64,000 bases of DNA from Ferrovibrio xuzhouensis (GCF_042648965.1 NZ_JBHRYJ010000001.1:1054001-1118000); one strand, 5' to 3'. Counted from the stretch's first letter, positions 25,114 to 33,922 are shown. Made by a program: numbers and translations. Notes: a model not told the origin generated them from the letters alone.

Positions 25114-25545
25114 TTACATGCTATGCGGTTGTGTGGTGATGCCATTGGCGAGCTGCATCTCCCGCACATAGAGAATGATGTCGTCCATCTGCTGGCGGGT
25201 CATCTGTGACTGCGGCGGCATGTTGCCGAACGGCCAATGGTGCTGGCGCACGCCGTAGGCCGCAGCACGGTAGAAAGCCTCATCGGCATGGTGTCCCGGA
25301 TTGTAGATGTTATGCACCAGCGGCGGGCCATTGCCGGTGCCGGCGGCATTCACACCGTGACAGGTGGCGCAATTTCCGTCGAAGGCGATCTTGCCCTGCG
25401 CTGCCTGCGCGGAGAGCCGCGGCAGCACCAAGCCCGCCTCCGATGCCGGCGTATGCTTGATCCGGAATGACTGCCAGAGGATGAAGCCCGCGCCCAACGT
25501 GACGGCGAGGATGATCGGGGTGGAAAGTCTGGGGAAGCGGATCAT
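25114..25545 (-). CDS. Membrane-anchored monohaem cytochrome c
   Basis: A 143-residue protein with an uncleaved or cleavable N-terminal helix (~8-27) and a class I cytochrome c domain. The haem site CATCH lies at ~74-78, with candidate Met ligands in GNMPPQSQMTR. Located between copper-ATPase and DUF2933 genes, it may pass electrons from copper or thiol oxidation to respiration. ATG 25545 lies 14 nt after the ATPase stop. Upstream in-frame residues overlap that gene and were dropped. Confidence 0.88.
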   Translation of the reverse strand: MIRFPRLSTPIILAVTLGAGFILWQSFRIKHTPASEAGLVLPRLSAQAAQGKIAFDGNCATCHGVNAAGTGNGPPLVHNIYNPGHHADEAFYRAAAYGVRQHHWPFGNMPPQSQMTRQQMDDIILYVREMQLANGITTQPHSM

Positions 25546-25558
25546 GGTTATTCTCCGG

Positions 25559-27646
25559 TCAGGCGGCAGCGGCGCCGACGGTACGGCGGGCGCGTTCCAA
25601 CAGCTTAGCATTGATCGCAACAATCACTGTGCTCAGCGACATCAGCGCCGCACCCAGGGCCGGGCTCAGCAGCAGGCCCCAGGGATAGGCGAGGCCGGCC
25701 GCCAGCGGGATGGCGACGGCGTTGTAGCCGGTCGCCCAGAACAGGTTCTGGACCATCTTGGCATAGGTGGCGCGCGACAGCGCCAGGATCGCGAAGACGT
25801 CGCGGGGATCGCTGCGCACCAGCACGACATCGGCGGACTCGATGGCGACATCGGTGCCGGCGCCTATGGCGATCCCGAGATCGGATTCCACCAGGGCCGG
25901 GGCGTCGTTGACGCCATCGCCGATCATGGCGACGGTCAGGCCGCGCTGCTTCACCTCGCGGACCTTGGCCACCTTCTCGTGCGGCAGCACTTCGGCGAAA
26001 TAGTCGTCAAGGCCCAGCTTGGCAGCGACTGCCCGGGCGACCGGTGCGGCATCGCCGGTGATCATCATGCATTGGATGCCCATATCCTTGAGCCGCCGGA
26101 CGGCCTCGAAGGATTCCTTGCGGATGACGTCGGCCAGCGCGATGGCACCGAACGGCTGGCCGTCGAGCAGCACGTGGACGACGGTGTTGCCCTCGCCGGA
26201 AAACGGCGCCACCGCAGCCTCGTCCACGGCGATACTGTTCTGGCGCAGATAGCCGGGACTGACGACCCGGACGGTGTGTCCGTCGACGACCGCCTCGACA
26301 CCCTGTCCGGTCAGGCTGCGGAATGATTCAACGGCCCGAATCTGGGCGCCACGCTCCCTGGCTCCGCGGACGATACCGCGGGCGATGGGGTGCTGAGATT
26401 GCGTTTCCAGGGCGGCGGCCCAGCTCAGGACATCCGCTTCAGGTGCGCCAGTGAAGGAAACAACCCCGGCCACGCCGAAACGACCCTCGGTGAGGGTGCC
26501 AGTCTTGTCGAACAGTACGGCGCCGAGGTTGCGGGCGCGCTCGAAGGCGGCCCGGTCACGGATCAGCAGGCCGTTCTGCGCGGTCAGCCTGGTGCTGACA
26601 GCGACCACCAGCGGAACCGCCAGCCCCAGCGCATGAGGGCAGGTGATCACCATCACCGTGACCATCCGCTCCAGTGCGAATTCGAAACTGCTGCCGAGGC
26701 CGAGCCACAGCGCCAGGGTGCCGCCGCCCGCCGACAGCGCGATATAGGTGAGCCAGAGGGCCGCCCGGTTGGCGAGATCCTGGGTGCGCGAGCGGGTGTC
26801 CTGGGCCTGCCGGACCATGTCGATGACCTGGCTGAGATAGGTCCTGTCGCCGGTCTTGTGGATGGACAGCACCACCGCGCCTTCGCCGTTGACCGAACCA
26901 CCGACCGCCTCCTGCCCTTCGCCTTTCTCGACCGGGCGGGATTCGCCGGTCAGCATCGCCTCGTCGAAGCTGGACTGTCCCTTGGTGATCAGGCCGTCGA
27001 TCGGCACCTTCTCGCCGGGCCGAACCAGGACGCGGTCGCCGGGCCGGAGTTCGGCGATTGCGATGTCGCTGATGCTGTCATCCGCCGACAGACGGTGCGC
27101 CGTCGCCGGCAGCAGCCGCACCAGGGCCTCCAGGGCGCCGGATGCCCCCATCACCGAGCGCATCTCGATCCAGTGGCCGAGCAGCATGATGTCGATCAGG
27201 GTGGCCAGCTCCCAGAAGAACACCTTGCCGGCCAGGCCGAAGATCACGGCGCTGGAATAGAAGAACGCCACCGCGATGGCGACGGTGATCAGGGTCATCA
27301 TGCCGGGACGCCGGCTGGACAGCTCGGACAGGCAGCCTTTCAGGAATGGCCAGCCGCCATATATGAAAATCACGGCAGAAAGGGAGAACAGCACATAGCT
27401 GTCACCCGCGAAGGTTACTATGCCGTCGATGCCGAGGAATCGTCGGATCATCGGCGAAAGGGCAAGAACCGGCACGGTCAGGACCATCGAGATCCAGAAG
27501 CGGCGCCGGAAATCAGCAACCATTGCGGTATGGTCGTGGCCGGAATGGCCGTGACCGGAATGATCATGGCCAGCATAGCCATGATCATGATGCATCCTGG
27601 GATCGGGATGGGCCGGAAGGCCGTGGGAAGTGGTTGTGTCATTCAT
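25559..27646 (-). CDS. P1B-type copper-transporting ATPase, CopB-like (CPH class)
   Basis: A 695-residue efflux ATPase. A His-rich N-terminus (~18-40, HDHSGHGHSGHDH) replaces an HMA domain. Motifs in order are LTGES (actuator), CPH in VITCPHALGLAVP (ion site), DKTGT (phosphorylation), HP in QSQHPIARG, and GDGVNDAP. CPH with a His-rich N-terminus is the P1B-3 (CopB) pattern, linked to Cu and Ag export. I chose ATG 27646 (AGGA 8 nt upstream). It precedes the cytochrome gene in the minus-strand operon. Confidence 0.93.
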   Translation of the reverse strand: MNDTTTSHGLPAHPDPRMHHDHGYAGHDHSGHGHSGHDHTAMVADFRRRFWISMVLTVPVLALSPMIRRFLGIDGIVTFAGDSYVLFSLSAVIFIYGGWPFLKGCLSELSSRRPGMMTLITVAIAVAFFYSSAVIFGLAGKVFFWELATLIDIMLLGHWIEMRSVMGASGALEALVRLLPATAHRLSADDSISDIAIAELRPGDRVLVRPGEKVPIDGLITKGQSSFDEAMLTGESRPVEKGEGQEAVGGSVNGEGAVVLSIHKTGDRTYLSQVIDMVRQAQDTRSRTQDLANRAALWLTYIALSAGGGTLALWLGLGSSFEFALERMVTVMVITCPHALGLAVPLVVAVSTRLTAQNGLLIRDRAAFERARNLGAVLFDKTGTLTEGRFGVAGVVSFTGAPEADVLSWAAALETQSQHPIARGIVRGARERGAQIRAVESFRSLTGQGVEAVVDGHTVRVVSPGYLRQNSIAVDEAAVAPFSGEGNTVVHVLLDGQPFGAIALADVIRKESFEAVRRLKDMGIQCMMITGDAAPVARAVAAKLGLDDYFAEVLPHEKVAKVREVKQRGLTVAMIGDGVNDAPALVESDLGIAIGAGTDVAIESADVVLVRSDPRDVFAILALSRATYAKMVQNLFWATGYNAVAIPLAAGLAYPWGLLLSPALGAALMSLSTVIVAINAKLLERARRTVGAAAA

Positions 27647-27796
27647 GATTGCCATCCTGATGGTATCTGGGCTTGTCGGAAATCGGTGTCGCCAATGGGG
27701 GCATCCGGCCTGGCTCCGGACATGCTGCGGCGTGACTGCGCGTCGCACCCCGGGGGCAGTCCCCCGGCCCGTTTCCTGTCGGACTCGATCATCATT

Positions 27797-27988
27797 TCAA
27801 CTTCCGACCTCGTCCGAAGGATAGACAGGGAAGGGTTTTGTTTGTCCGGTGTAATGCTGTGGGTTCTGCCTGTAACGGTTCTGACAAACGGTCGAGCAGA
27901 AAAAGTGCATCCAGCCATTGTGGTCCTCCTGAGCTACGGCACTCTCAATGTCGATCTGTTTGCCGCACACTGGGTCGGTTGCCGTCAT
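27797..27988 (-). CDS. Small YHS-domain metal-binding protein
   Basis: A 63-residue protein with the YHS pattern: TDPVCGKQI at the start, then W-M-H-F-F-C-S-x-x-C. The three cysteines probably bind copper or silver. YHS proteins recur in bacterial Cu/Ag clusters and as ATPase domains. The start is uncertain: ATG 27988 has AAGG directly next to it, and upstream in-frame ATGs (for example 28060) would overlap fabI. A 150-bp gap separates it from the ATPase gene it may serve. Confidence 0.7.
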   Translation of the reverse strand: MTATDPVCGKQIDIESAVAQEDHNGWMHFFCSTVCQNRYRQNPQHYTGQTKPFPVYPSDEVGS

Positions 27989-28016
27989 CCTTCGCTCGAA
28001 TGCCCGCTGCAGTTCG

Positions 28017-28829
28017 TCAATGGAAAACCATGCCTTCGATGTGAAATCCGGCGTCGACATAGATAACATCTCCTGTAATTGCAGTTGCATAGTCGCTGGC
28101 CAACAGAAGGGCCGCGCGTCCAAGCTCCTCGGTATCAATCGTTCTCCCGAGTGGCGCCCGTCGCTCTGTCTCGTTCAGAAGTTCATCGAAATGCTCGATC
28201 CCGGATGCCGCGCGTGTCCTGACGGCACCGGCGGACAGAGCATTGACGCGGATAGCTTTATGCCCAAGTTCGTGGGCGAGATAGCGCACTGACGCCTCAA
28301 GCGCCGCCTTTACCGGCCCCATGACGTTGTAGTGGTCAACGACCTTTTCTGCGCCGTAGTAACTCAGTGTCGTCATGCTGCCGCCCCGGTCCATCAGCGG
28401 TTCGGCCAGCCTTGCCATGCGGATGAGGGAATGGCAGGAAACCAGCATGGATTCGGAGAATCCGGCAGCGGAGCAATCGGTGAGCCGGCCATGCAGATCC
28501 TCTTTGCGGGCCCAGGCAATGGAATGGAACAAGAAGTCGAGGCGCCCCCAGCGATCCCGGATTTCTGCAAACACGGCCTCAAGCTGTCCCGGTGCGGAAA
28601 CATCGCACGGCGCGAAGATCGGTGCGGTCACCTCGCGGGCAAGAGGTTCAACGAAAGGCCGTGCCTTGTCGTTTAAATAGGTGATGGCCAGTTCGGCGCC
28701 CGCCATGCGAAAGTGCCGCGCCGCCGACCAAGCCAGGCTGTGCTCGTTCGCGATGCCGACAACTAGCCCCTTACGGCCGGTCAGGTCTAGAACCTCCAGC
28801 TTGGCCGGGCTTGGTGTTAGTTCGGTCAT
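28017..28829 (-). CDS. fabI: Enoyl-[acyl-carrier-protein] reductase FabI
   Basis: A 270-residue short-chain dehydrogenase-fold reductase for the last step of fatty-acid elongation. The N-terminal G-L-V-V-G-I-A-N-E-H-S nucleotide motif, the Y-x6-K catalytic pair in HYNVMGPVKAAL and ISVNALSAG-like RVNALSAGAVRT are present. It overlaps the DUF3141 gene by 4 bp (ATGA). As cargo it is a second or divergent copy, since every host needs a chromosomal enoyl reductase. It could supply enoyl-reductase tolerance or support the neighbouring PHA-like protein. Confidence 0.9.
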   Translation of the reverse strand: MTELTPSPAKLEVLDLTGRKGLVVGIANEHSLAWSAARHFRMAGAELAITYLNDKARPFVEPLAREVTAPIFAPCDVSAPGQLEAVFAEIRDRWGRLDFLFHSIAWARKEDLHGRLTDCSAAGFSESMLVSCHSLIRMARLAEPLMDRGGSMTTLSYYGAEKVVDHYNVMGPVKAALEASVRYLAHELGHKAIRVNALSAGAVRTRAASGIEHFDELLNETERRAPLGRTIDTEELGRAALLLASDYATAITGDVIYVDAGFHIEGMVFH

Positions 28830-30742
28830 TCCGCAGCTACCTTTCTCGGGGGATTGGTACCCCCCGGTCGATGCGAGCCTGAACCAGGCATCATGGCTGG
28901 CTGCGCGATATCATTGGCTTGCGTCTTACATTCCGTCTCGGCCGCTGCGGGATCTTCGCTTACTCGGCAGCAGTTGTTCAGGAGCATTTCCCAGATCGGA
29001 TTATCGTATATCCAGCTGAAGGTCCGTTCGTAGACCGCATCGCGCATTTCCCGCGCAGTCACTGCCAAGGCGGTGAAGGCATCCGCGAATTTGTGCTCCT
29101 GTGCGAGCATGGGGTGTTCATGGGGAAGCGGTGAGCGGGATGCCGCGATGGACACCGCCGAAGCAGCTACGTTACGCATCCATGGATTGAATTGTTCCGA
29201 CAAGAGATAACGGCTCATACGCATTGGGTGCAGCCATTTCAACATCTCCGCCGAAAACGGCGTCGCATATGCCTGCACCCAGGGACTGATAAAAGTCCGG
29301 TATAACCCCTCATTGAACTCTGACGCTTGCCGAACGCGCATGAATGCTTCACGGGGATAGTCGGCTCTGAGGTCCTCCACGCGTCGCGACTCGAAGCGGA
29401 CCTCGAACGACGGCTTATGGCAGTCGCTGTCGCCGGTCGGATTGTCGATTTTCATCTCATAGAGGCCCGGCGCTAGCCTCCCGAAATCCTCCAAGCTCTC
29501 CAGGATCGCCCGGTGTTCGAGCCGGGCGACGCCGGCCGAGACGAAAATGCCCAGATGCCCCACATGCGGGTTGGTAAGATATACGATACGTTGCCCGGCC
29601 TGCTTGAGGTCTTCTGTATCCTTGTAGGCGGCCGGAATCCAGCCGAGGGCCTGATGAGGTGGGGTGATATTATCGCCGTATGAGGCGAAGATCACGAGAG
29701 GATTCCTTATGCGCCTGAGATCGACGGAGCAACCGTCGCAAATACGCAGCAATCCCTGTTCCAGCTCGTTGCCAATGAACAAATTCTCGACAATCGCGAG
29801 TATCTCCTCGCGGCTGAGGAAGTAGAAGCCATTCCACCACCGCTCGAATTCCAGAAAGCGCTCCCGCTCGGAATCGATATTGGTGAACAGATTGGCATAT
29901 TTTTCCCAGATCGCCTTCTCCGGCTTCAGATTTTCGAAATTCTCAGCCAGCCATGCTCCATCAAAGCGGCCGTTGCCAAGGTCAGCGGTCAGGTGTGTCA
30001 GCCACGCGCCGCCCAGCAAACCTCCAGCGATACGCATCGGGTTTGTGGCCGGCTCCCCGGCCCAATAGGACAGGGGTGAACCGTTGAGCACGGCAGGACC
30101 AACCAGACCCTCGCAATCGGCAGAGAGCAGGGTGACAGCCCAGCCGGCTTGACAGTTGCCGTACAGCACCGGCGGCGCTCCGGGATGGCGCCGGGCCACT
30201 TCCTCCACGAAACGCCGCAGTGCATGCAGCACGTCGCCGAGGGTCTGCCCCGGTTGTGGCTCAGGGTAAAAGATGACGAAATAGACCGGATGGCCTTCGC
30301 GCATCGCCATGCCAACTTCGGACTCACGCTTGAATCCTCCAATGCCAGGTCCATGGCCGGCGCGTGGGTCAATGATAATTACTGGCGCTTTTTTAGGATC
30401 GACACAATCGTCCCAACAGTCTTCGCCGACCTCAGTAATCCGCACCAGGGCGTAGTTTGCGGGCCGATCGAAGCAGCGTGCGTCCAGCAGTATCTCGTAT
30501 TTGAAGCCCAGCAGAGGGGGAAGGCCCGCCCGCTCATGCTCCAACATGTTGCTACCGCGCTGCCGTAGTGCATCCCAGAAAAGAACCGTCCGTTCCAGAC
30601 AGTCCTGCCGATACGCCATGATGTCCGGGATCGAGGCGATCGGTAGAACATTGCCGACGTCGGCTGGAGTATGGCCGCCGGCATCCGAAATGTTGCCTAG
30701 TTTCACTGACAGGAAGTCCTGGTTCGATGCAAGGTCCGTCAT
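28826..30742 (-). CDS. DUF3141 protein related to polyhydroxyalkanoate synthase
   Basis: A 638-residue alpha/beta-hydrolase-fold protein. A synthase-type nucleophile elbow, GNCQAG, at ~194-199 carries Cys, followed by an acid-loop candidate YGDNITPP (~350) and GHLG (~393) with a possible catalytic His. This gives the Cys-Asp-His set of PHA synthases (DUF3141/PhaC-like). It is coupled on both sides, ATGA with the DUF5676 gene and ATGA with fabI. Known relatives often sit with fabI and acetate-metabolism genes, but here pta and ackA are missing. Substrate unknown. Confidence 0.8.
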   Translation of the reverse strand: MTDLASNQDFLSVKLGNISDAGGHTPADVGNVLPIASIPDIMAYRQDCLERTVLFWDALRQRGSNMLEHERAGLPPLLGFKYEILLDARCFDRPANYALVRITEVGEDCWDDCVDPKKAPVIIIDPRAGHGPGIGGFKRESEVGMAMREGHPVYFVIFYPEPQPGQTLGDVLHALRRFVEEVARRHPGAPPVLYGNCQAGWAVTLLSADCEGLVGPAVLNGSPLSYWAGEPATNPMRIAGGLLGGAWLTHLTADLGNGRFDGAWLAENFENLKPEKAIWEKYANLFTNIDSERERFLEFERWWNGFYFLSREEILAIVENLFIGNELEQGLLRICDGCSVDLRRIRNPLVIFASYGDNITPPHQALGWIPAAYKDTEDLKQAGQRIVYLTNPHVGHLGIFVSAGVARLEHRAILESLEDFGRLAPGLYEMKIDNPTGDSDCHKPSFEVRFESRRVEDLRADYPREAFMRVRQASEFNEGLYRTFISPWVQAYATPFSAEMLKWLHPMRMSRYLLSEQFNPWMRNVAASAVSIAASRSPLPHEHPMLAQEHKFADAFTALAVTAREMRDAVYERTFSWIYDNPIWEMLLNNCCRVSEDPAAAETECKTQANDIAQPAMMPGSGSHRPGGTNPPRKVAAE

Positions 30743-31065
30743 GACCACCTCCACCAGTGGGTGAATAGATTGAACAATGGCCCGAAGACCAACGCGACGT
30801 ACCAGCCATAGCCGAAGCTCTCGGCAAGCCCGAGCAGGAAGCTCCGCCAGCTGAGCCCGTCAAATCCGGGCAAAAGTCGCAGCCAGGTCCGGTACATCAC
30901 CTGCCCGGGAAATAGCAGATCGAAGCCGACGCACAGCGCATAGGTGATGGCCAGAAAGAGACCGAGGCTCATGCCAAAGACAAAGACCGGAATCCGCAGC
31001 CCCTGCATGGAGACAAATGGCGTTCCCAGCCGCGGCGGCTTCGATTGAAATTGTGTTTTAGTCAT
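30739..31065 (-). CDS. DUF5676 membrane protein
   Basis: A 108-residue protein with a short basic N-terminus and two membrane helices (~22-45 and ~76-97), ending FTHWWRWS. Helix layout and the motif SFGYGWYVALVFGPLFN match DUF5676, found with YHS and DUF2933 proteins in copper/silver clusters; function unknown. I chose ATG 31065, with GGAGGA 8 nt upstream. It overlaps the YHS gene upstream and the DUF3141 gene downstream. Confidence 0.75.
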   Translation of the reverse strand: MTKTQFQSKPPRLGTPFVSMQGLRIPVFVFGMSLGLFLAITYALCVGFDLLFPGQVMYRTWLRLLPGFDGLSWRSFLLGLAESFGYGWYVALVFGPLFNLFTHWWRWS

Positions 31066-31405
31066 GCGCATGCTCCTCCTTCTTCTGTGGCTCCAGGGAT
31101 TTGGCCCCGATATAGAGGTCTGGCGCCGCCTCGAAGCGTTCGCGGCATTCGCGCGAACAGAAATAGAAGACTCTGCCCTCATGAATCGATGGTCTGGCGG
31201 TTTCGGTGCGCACGGTCTTTCCGCATACAGGATCGGTATCGGTTTCGGGCGGCACCCAGTGAGGCTGGGCGGCGTCATGCTCGGAATCCCCGTGCCTTCC
31301 GATCTGATGTCCGTGGCCAAGCCCCATGGCATGGGAACCACAGCCGAATCTCATCATTAGAAACAGCACGACCGCCCAGATGGCAAAATACAACAAGGCT
31401 TGCAT
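31058..31405 (-). CDS. Membrane-anchored YHS-domain protein
   Basis: A 115-residue protein. One N-terminal membrane helix (~3-20) is followed by a His-rich linker (~24-48), then a YHS domain with TDPVCGKTV (~57-65) and VFYFCSRECRERF (~79-91). The cysteines probably bind Cu or Ag at the membrane face. The tail (KKEEHAHD) adds more His. It overlaps the DUF5676 gene by 8 bp. Confidence 0.85.
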   Translation of the reverse strand: MQALLYFAIWAVVLFLMMRFGCGSHAMGLGHGHQIGRHGDSEHDAAQPHWVPPETDTDPVCGKTVRTETARPSIHEGRVFYFCSRECRERFEAAPDLYIGAKSLEPQKKEEHAHD

Positions 31406-31430
31406 GGTGATGATCCATCCGTTTGGAGTG

Positions 31431-31886
31431 TCAGATCAGGTGACGATGGCAGACCGCTTCCAGAGCGGCTTCCTGCCCGGAACCGGCCTCCTCTTCACCG
31501 TCATTGCCATCTGCCGACGAGGCGATCGACAGGCAGTATGTCCGTAGCTTCTGTGTCAGTTCGGTGCAGGCCTGGACCTGGGTTGCGAGGCTTTCCAGGA
31601 CGTCCCGCACCAGGTCCGACCGCGTTGCAAGTATTTCCGGCGCTTCCCGGGCGCTCAGGAAACCATGGAGCGCGTTGTGGAATCTGTCGTTCGCCTCAAA
31701 CATGGCCCGGGTTTGGTTGAAGGAAGTGTCGCCGGGCCCCTTGCTCTGGTTCATCATGAGCAACTGAAGCCGTCTGGCGCGAACCCGGATATCGGTGGTA
31801 TCGCCGGTGTCAGGATGCCCCCACCACGCCAATAACCCGTTCACACGTTCCAGCTCGTTCAATACATTTGATTCATGCCCGTGCAT
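31431..31886 (-). CDS. Phasin-like helical protein
   Basis: A 151-residue, mostly helical protein. The middle (~50-120) has the phasin-type pattern: F-x-x-N-D-R-F-H-N-A-L-H-G-F, a short break, RSDLVRDVLESLATQ, and continuing amphipathic helix. Phasins coat polyhydroxyalkanoate granules. The match is by eye and weak, but the PHA-synthase-like gene lies in the same operon. The alternative is an unrelated coiled-coil stress protein. ATG 31886 is chosen over 31901. Confidence 0.4.
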   Translation of the reverse strand: MHGHESNVLNELERVNGLLAWWGHPDTGDTTDIRVRARRLQLLMMNQSKGPGDTSFNQTRAMFEANDRFHNALHGFLSAREAPEILATRSDLVRDVLESLATQVQACTELTQKLRTYCLSIASSADGNDGEEEAGSGQEAALEAVCHRHLI

Positions 31887-31901
31887 TTCAAAATCTCCCA
31901 A

Positions 31902-32257
31902 TCAGTGTGTCTGTGGCGCACCGCGATCTGCCCGGATGGCGGGCATACCTAATGACGTTCTAGCCGGCGCCGGATTCCATGCTCTATGGCGATAAAGAGG
32001 CTCTTGCGGTCATATGGCCTGTTGCCAAGTCAATCCGCCCACACGGAAGCTTGGCGGTAATCAAGGAGACTGCTTCCCGATGACAGCTATGTAACAACCG
32101 CATCCGTCACGGAATGCGTCGCTGGCACACCGGTCGAGCAGCGGATTTCTCCGTCCCTCGCAGGTCACTCACTCGCTGATATACTTAAGAGACCTCTGCT
32201 GCATGCATGCTTTACAGCCGGCAATGCAGCGATCCAGCCAAGCGGCGATCGCTGCTT
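31902..32257. other. Noncoding gap upstream of the phasin-like/YHS operon
   Basis: About 350 bp without a supported gene. It should hold the promoter of the minus-strand operon that runs to 27.8 kb. TTGGCGGTAATCAA at 32051-32064 resembles an FNR/FixK box (TTGA-N6-TCAA) with one mismatch, about 165 bp upstream of the phasin-like start. Nothing else stands out. Confidence 0.4.
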
Positions 32258-32650
32258 CTAGCCGAGGCGCTTGGGAGGCGGGGATTGTGGCAGCGGGTTT
32301 TCGCTGCCGCCGAGGATATCCGCAACGCGGAATTCGGAACTGCCGAAGAGGTACGGCAGTATTGGCGCTCCTGGCAGTATGGCCGGAAAGACGCATTGGG
32401 CGTGATGGACGCATTGACTGCCATTGACGGGGATTCCGTCATGGGAGAGCCCTTTGTGTGGACGTCCATCGTGATTATGGGGAACACTGGCGGCGATCTG
32501 CGACGGCGCGGCGGTCGCGGCAGAAGGCATCTCCAAGTGGCCGAACAGAGCAATTGCGAGCGCCATCAGGCTCAGAACAACCGACAGAAACGGTCGCCGT
32601 CCCGGGCAAAGCCCGTAGCGGGGGGCGGTATATGATGGTTCCGTCAGCAT
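32258..32650 (-). CDS. Small His/Cys secreted protein, DUF2946/CzcI-like
   Basis: A 130-residue protein with an N-terminal hydrophobic signal (~20-37) and a polar mature part: a His-rich stretch (HNHDGRPHKGLSHDG), a Cys/His pair (QCVHHAQC) and a Pro-rich, basic C-terminus (PPPKRLG). This layout resembles the small periplasmic CzcI/DUF2946 proteins of metal clusters. A plus-strand frame overlaps it but has no signal peptide or family pattern. Low sequence conservation makes the family name tentative. Confidence 0.5.
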   Translation of the reverse strand: MLTEPSYTAPRYGLCPGRRPFLSVVLSLMALAIALFGHLEMPSAATAAPSQIAASVPHNHDGRPHKGLSHDGIPVNGSQCVHHAQCVFPAILPGAPILPYLFGSSEFRVADILGGSENPLPQSPPPKRLG

Positions 32651-32692
32651 CTCGCGATACTCAGTCCCTACTCCGTGGAATCGGCAGTCCTG

Positions 32693-33079
32693 TCAGGGGT
32701 TCAGATCCTTCATCATCTGCTGCTGCTGTTGCATCTGCTGCTGCATCATCTGCTGCATCATATCCATGCGCTGCTGCATCATCCGCATCTGCGGCTGCAG
32801 GTCGACCTTTCCGCCATTCTGCTGCATCATCATGTCGGAGCTATACATCTTCTGCATGTCAGCCATCTGCTCCTGCATCATCTGCATGTGTTCACCCATC
32901 AGCTTATGGCGGTCGGCCGGCGTTTGGGCATGCTGCATCTGATCCGACATGCCTTGCATCTGCTGAAAGCGCATCTGCATCTGGTCCGGCCCGCCATGCT
33001 GGGCCGCGAAGGCAGGCGCGGCAAGAAGCGCTACGGACAAGGCCACAACGGCGAGGTATTTCCGCTTCATCGTATCCAT
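32693..33079 (-). CDS. Met/Gln/His-rich periplasmic protein (copy 1)
   Basis: A 128-residue protein with a clean signal peptide (cleavage about AFA-AQ, residue ~25). The mature part is helical and extremely rich in Met and Gln, with repeated M-Q-x-M and Q-M-M units, few hydrophobics, and HKLMGEHMQMMQEQM in the middle. Met clusters suit Cu(I)/Ag(I) sequestration in the periplasm. A paralogue lies at 62323-62703. AGGAG precedes the ATG, and an FNR-type box lies 131 bp upstream. No named family is recognised. Confidence 0.75.
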   Translation of the reverse strand: MDTMKRKYLAVVALSVALLAAPAFAAQHGGPDQMQMRFQQMQGMSDQMQHAQTPADRHKLMGEHMQMMQEQMADMQKMYSSDMMMQQNGGKVDLQPQMRMMQQRMDMMQQMMQQQMQQQQQMMKDLNP

Positions 33080-33209
33080 TTTAGGGGTCTCCTGAGTTGC
33101 TTCAGATTCCCGCGGTCACCGGCAAGTACCTGGTGGGCAATAAAATAACCCAACGGGCGATCCGGAGAAGCAGGCCCCGCATTGATACGGTAACCCGCGC
33201 AACGGGGCC

Positions 33210-33223
33210 TTGATCTCAGTCAA
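33210..33223 (-). promoter_or_regulatory. FNR/FixK-type box upstream of Met-rich copy 1
   Basis: In gene orientation the site reads TTGACTGAGATCAA, a full match to TTGA-N6-TCAA. It is centred about 138 bp before the start codon. The Met-rich paralogue at 62.3 kb has the same half-sites at an equal distance, which argues against chance. Confidence 0.5.
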
Positions 33224-33320
33224 GACGCAACGCCTTAATGATCGGAGCACTCAGGAGGTATGGCGGAGGCGGCCGACCACCGGGACCAGCCTTCCTCTCG
33301 CCACCGTCAGGAATAATATC

Positions 33321-33512
33321 TTACTTGGGAGAATAGCCGGCCTCGACAAGGGTGTGGCGGACTGCCCCGGGATCGACTTTTCCCTCGATACGCAGGGTCT
33401 TGGTCGGCAAGTCGATCTCCAGCTGCTCTATGCCGGACAGACCGGCCAGGGCGGCACGGATTGCCTTCTCACAATGACCGCAGGTCATGTCAGGAACTAC
33501 AAGCTGCAGCAT
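33321..33512 (-). CDS. copZ: CopZ-like copper chaperone (HMA domain)
   Basis: A 63-residue single HMA domain with MTCGHC (~9-14) as the Cu(I)-binding C-x-x-C and the usual beta-alpha-beta pattern to AGYSPK at the end. It would bind cytoplasmic Cu(I) and pass it to an exporting ATPase; the CPH ATPase at 25.6 kb is the local candidate. AAGGAG lies 7 nt before ATG 33512, so this start is preferred over an in-frame GTG two codons earlier. Confidence 0.9.
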   Translation of the reverse strand: MLQLVVPDMTCGHCEKAIRAALAGLSGIEQLEIDLPTKTLRIEGKVDPGAVRHTLVEAGYSPK

Positions 33513-33922
33513 GGTCACTCTCCTTAGGTTGTCACATCATTCTGCAACCTTCCGATTTGGGAAGGTCAATGGCAAATGAGGTCGACTATTTTTTGTCAAG
33601 GAGTAAACAACTCCAGCAGAGTGCCGCGCGGGCACTGCATCGCCTTGTTATCTAAAGTGGGTTTCACGCTGGCGCGCCAGAAACTCGCCAAAGAGTCGCG
33701 GTTGACCGGTATGATGGCGGCCGTTCTGGTGCGCGCCCTATATAGCGAGAGCACGCGATTGGACCGGATTATTACCGGTATCTTGTAGGTATTGATAATG
33801 CGATCGGCGATAGTCACAATATCGCGTTATCGAACTCTACAATCTTTAGGTCACTCCTAACTGACCAAGGGTTCAGTCCTGCTGGCCGTAATTGTAAAAA
33901 ATCTGATTCATTGGTACCGGCT
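33513..33922. other. AT-richer noncoding region
   Basis: About 400 bp, lower in GC than the flanks, with short reading frames on both strands that lack ribosome sites or protein-like composition. A 6-bp inverted repeat, GCGATA with TATCGC (within 33808-33828), lies near the middle. It probably carries promoter(s) for copZ. No gene supported. Confidence 0.4.

Noticed and set aside
25364..26326. Plus-strand frame of 320 codons opposite the cytochrome and ATPase genes
   Set aside because: Antisense to two well-supported genes and without ribosome site or motif.
26390..28066. Long plus-strand open frame (558 codons) across the copper ATPase
   Set aside because: It lies antisense to a protein with every P-type ATPase motif; its product is rich in His, Asp and Gly with no fold pattern, typical of a GC-rich shadow frame.
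32207..32635. Plus-strand frame opposite the small His/Cys secreted protein
   Set aside because: It lacks a signal peptide and family pattern; the minus frame has both.
33576..33817. Short frames on both strands in the AT-richer gap
   Set aside because: No ribosome site or protein-like composition on either strand.
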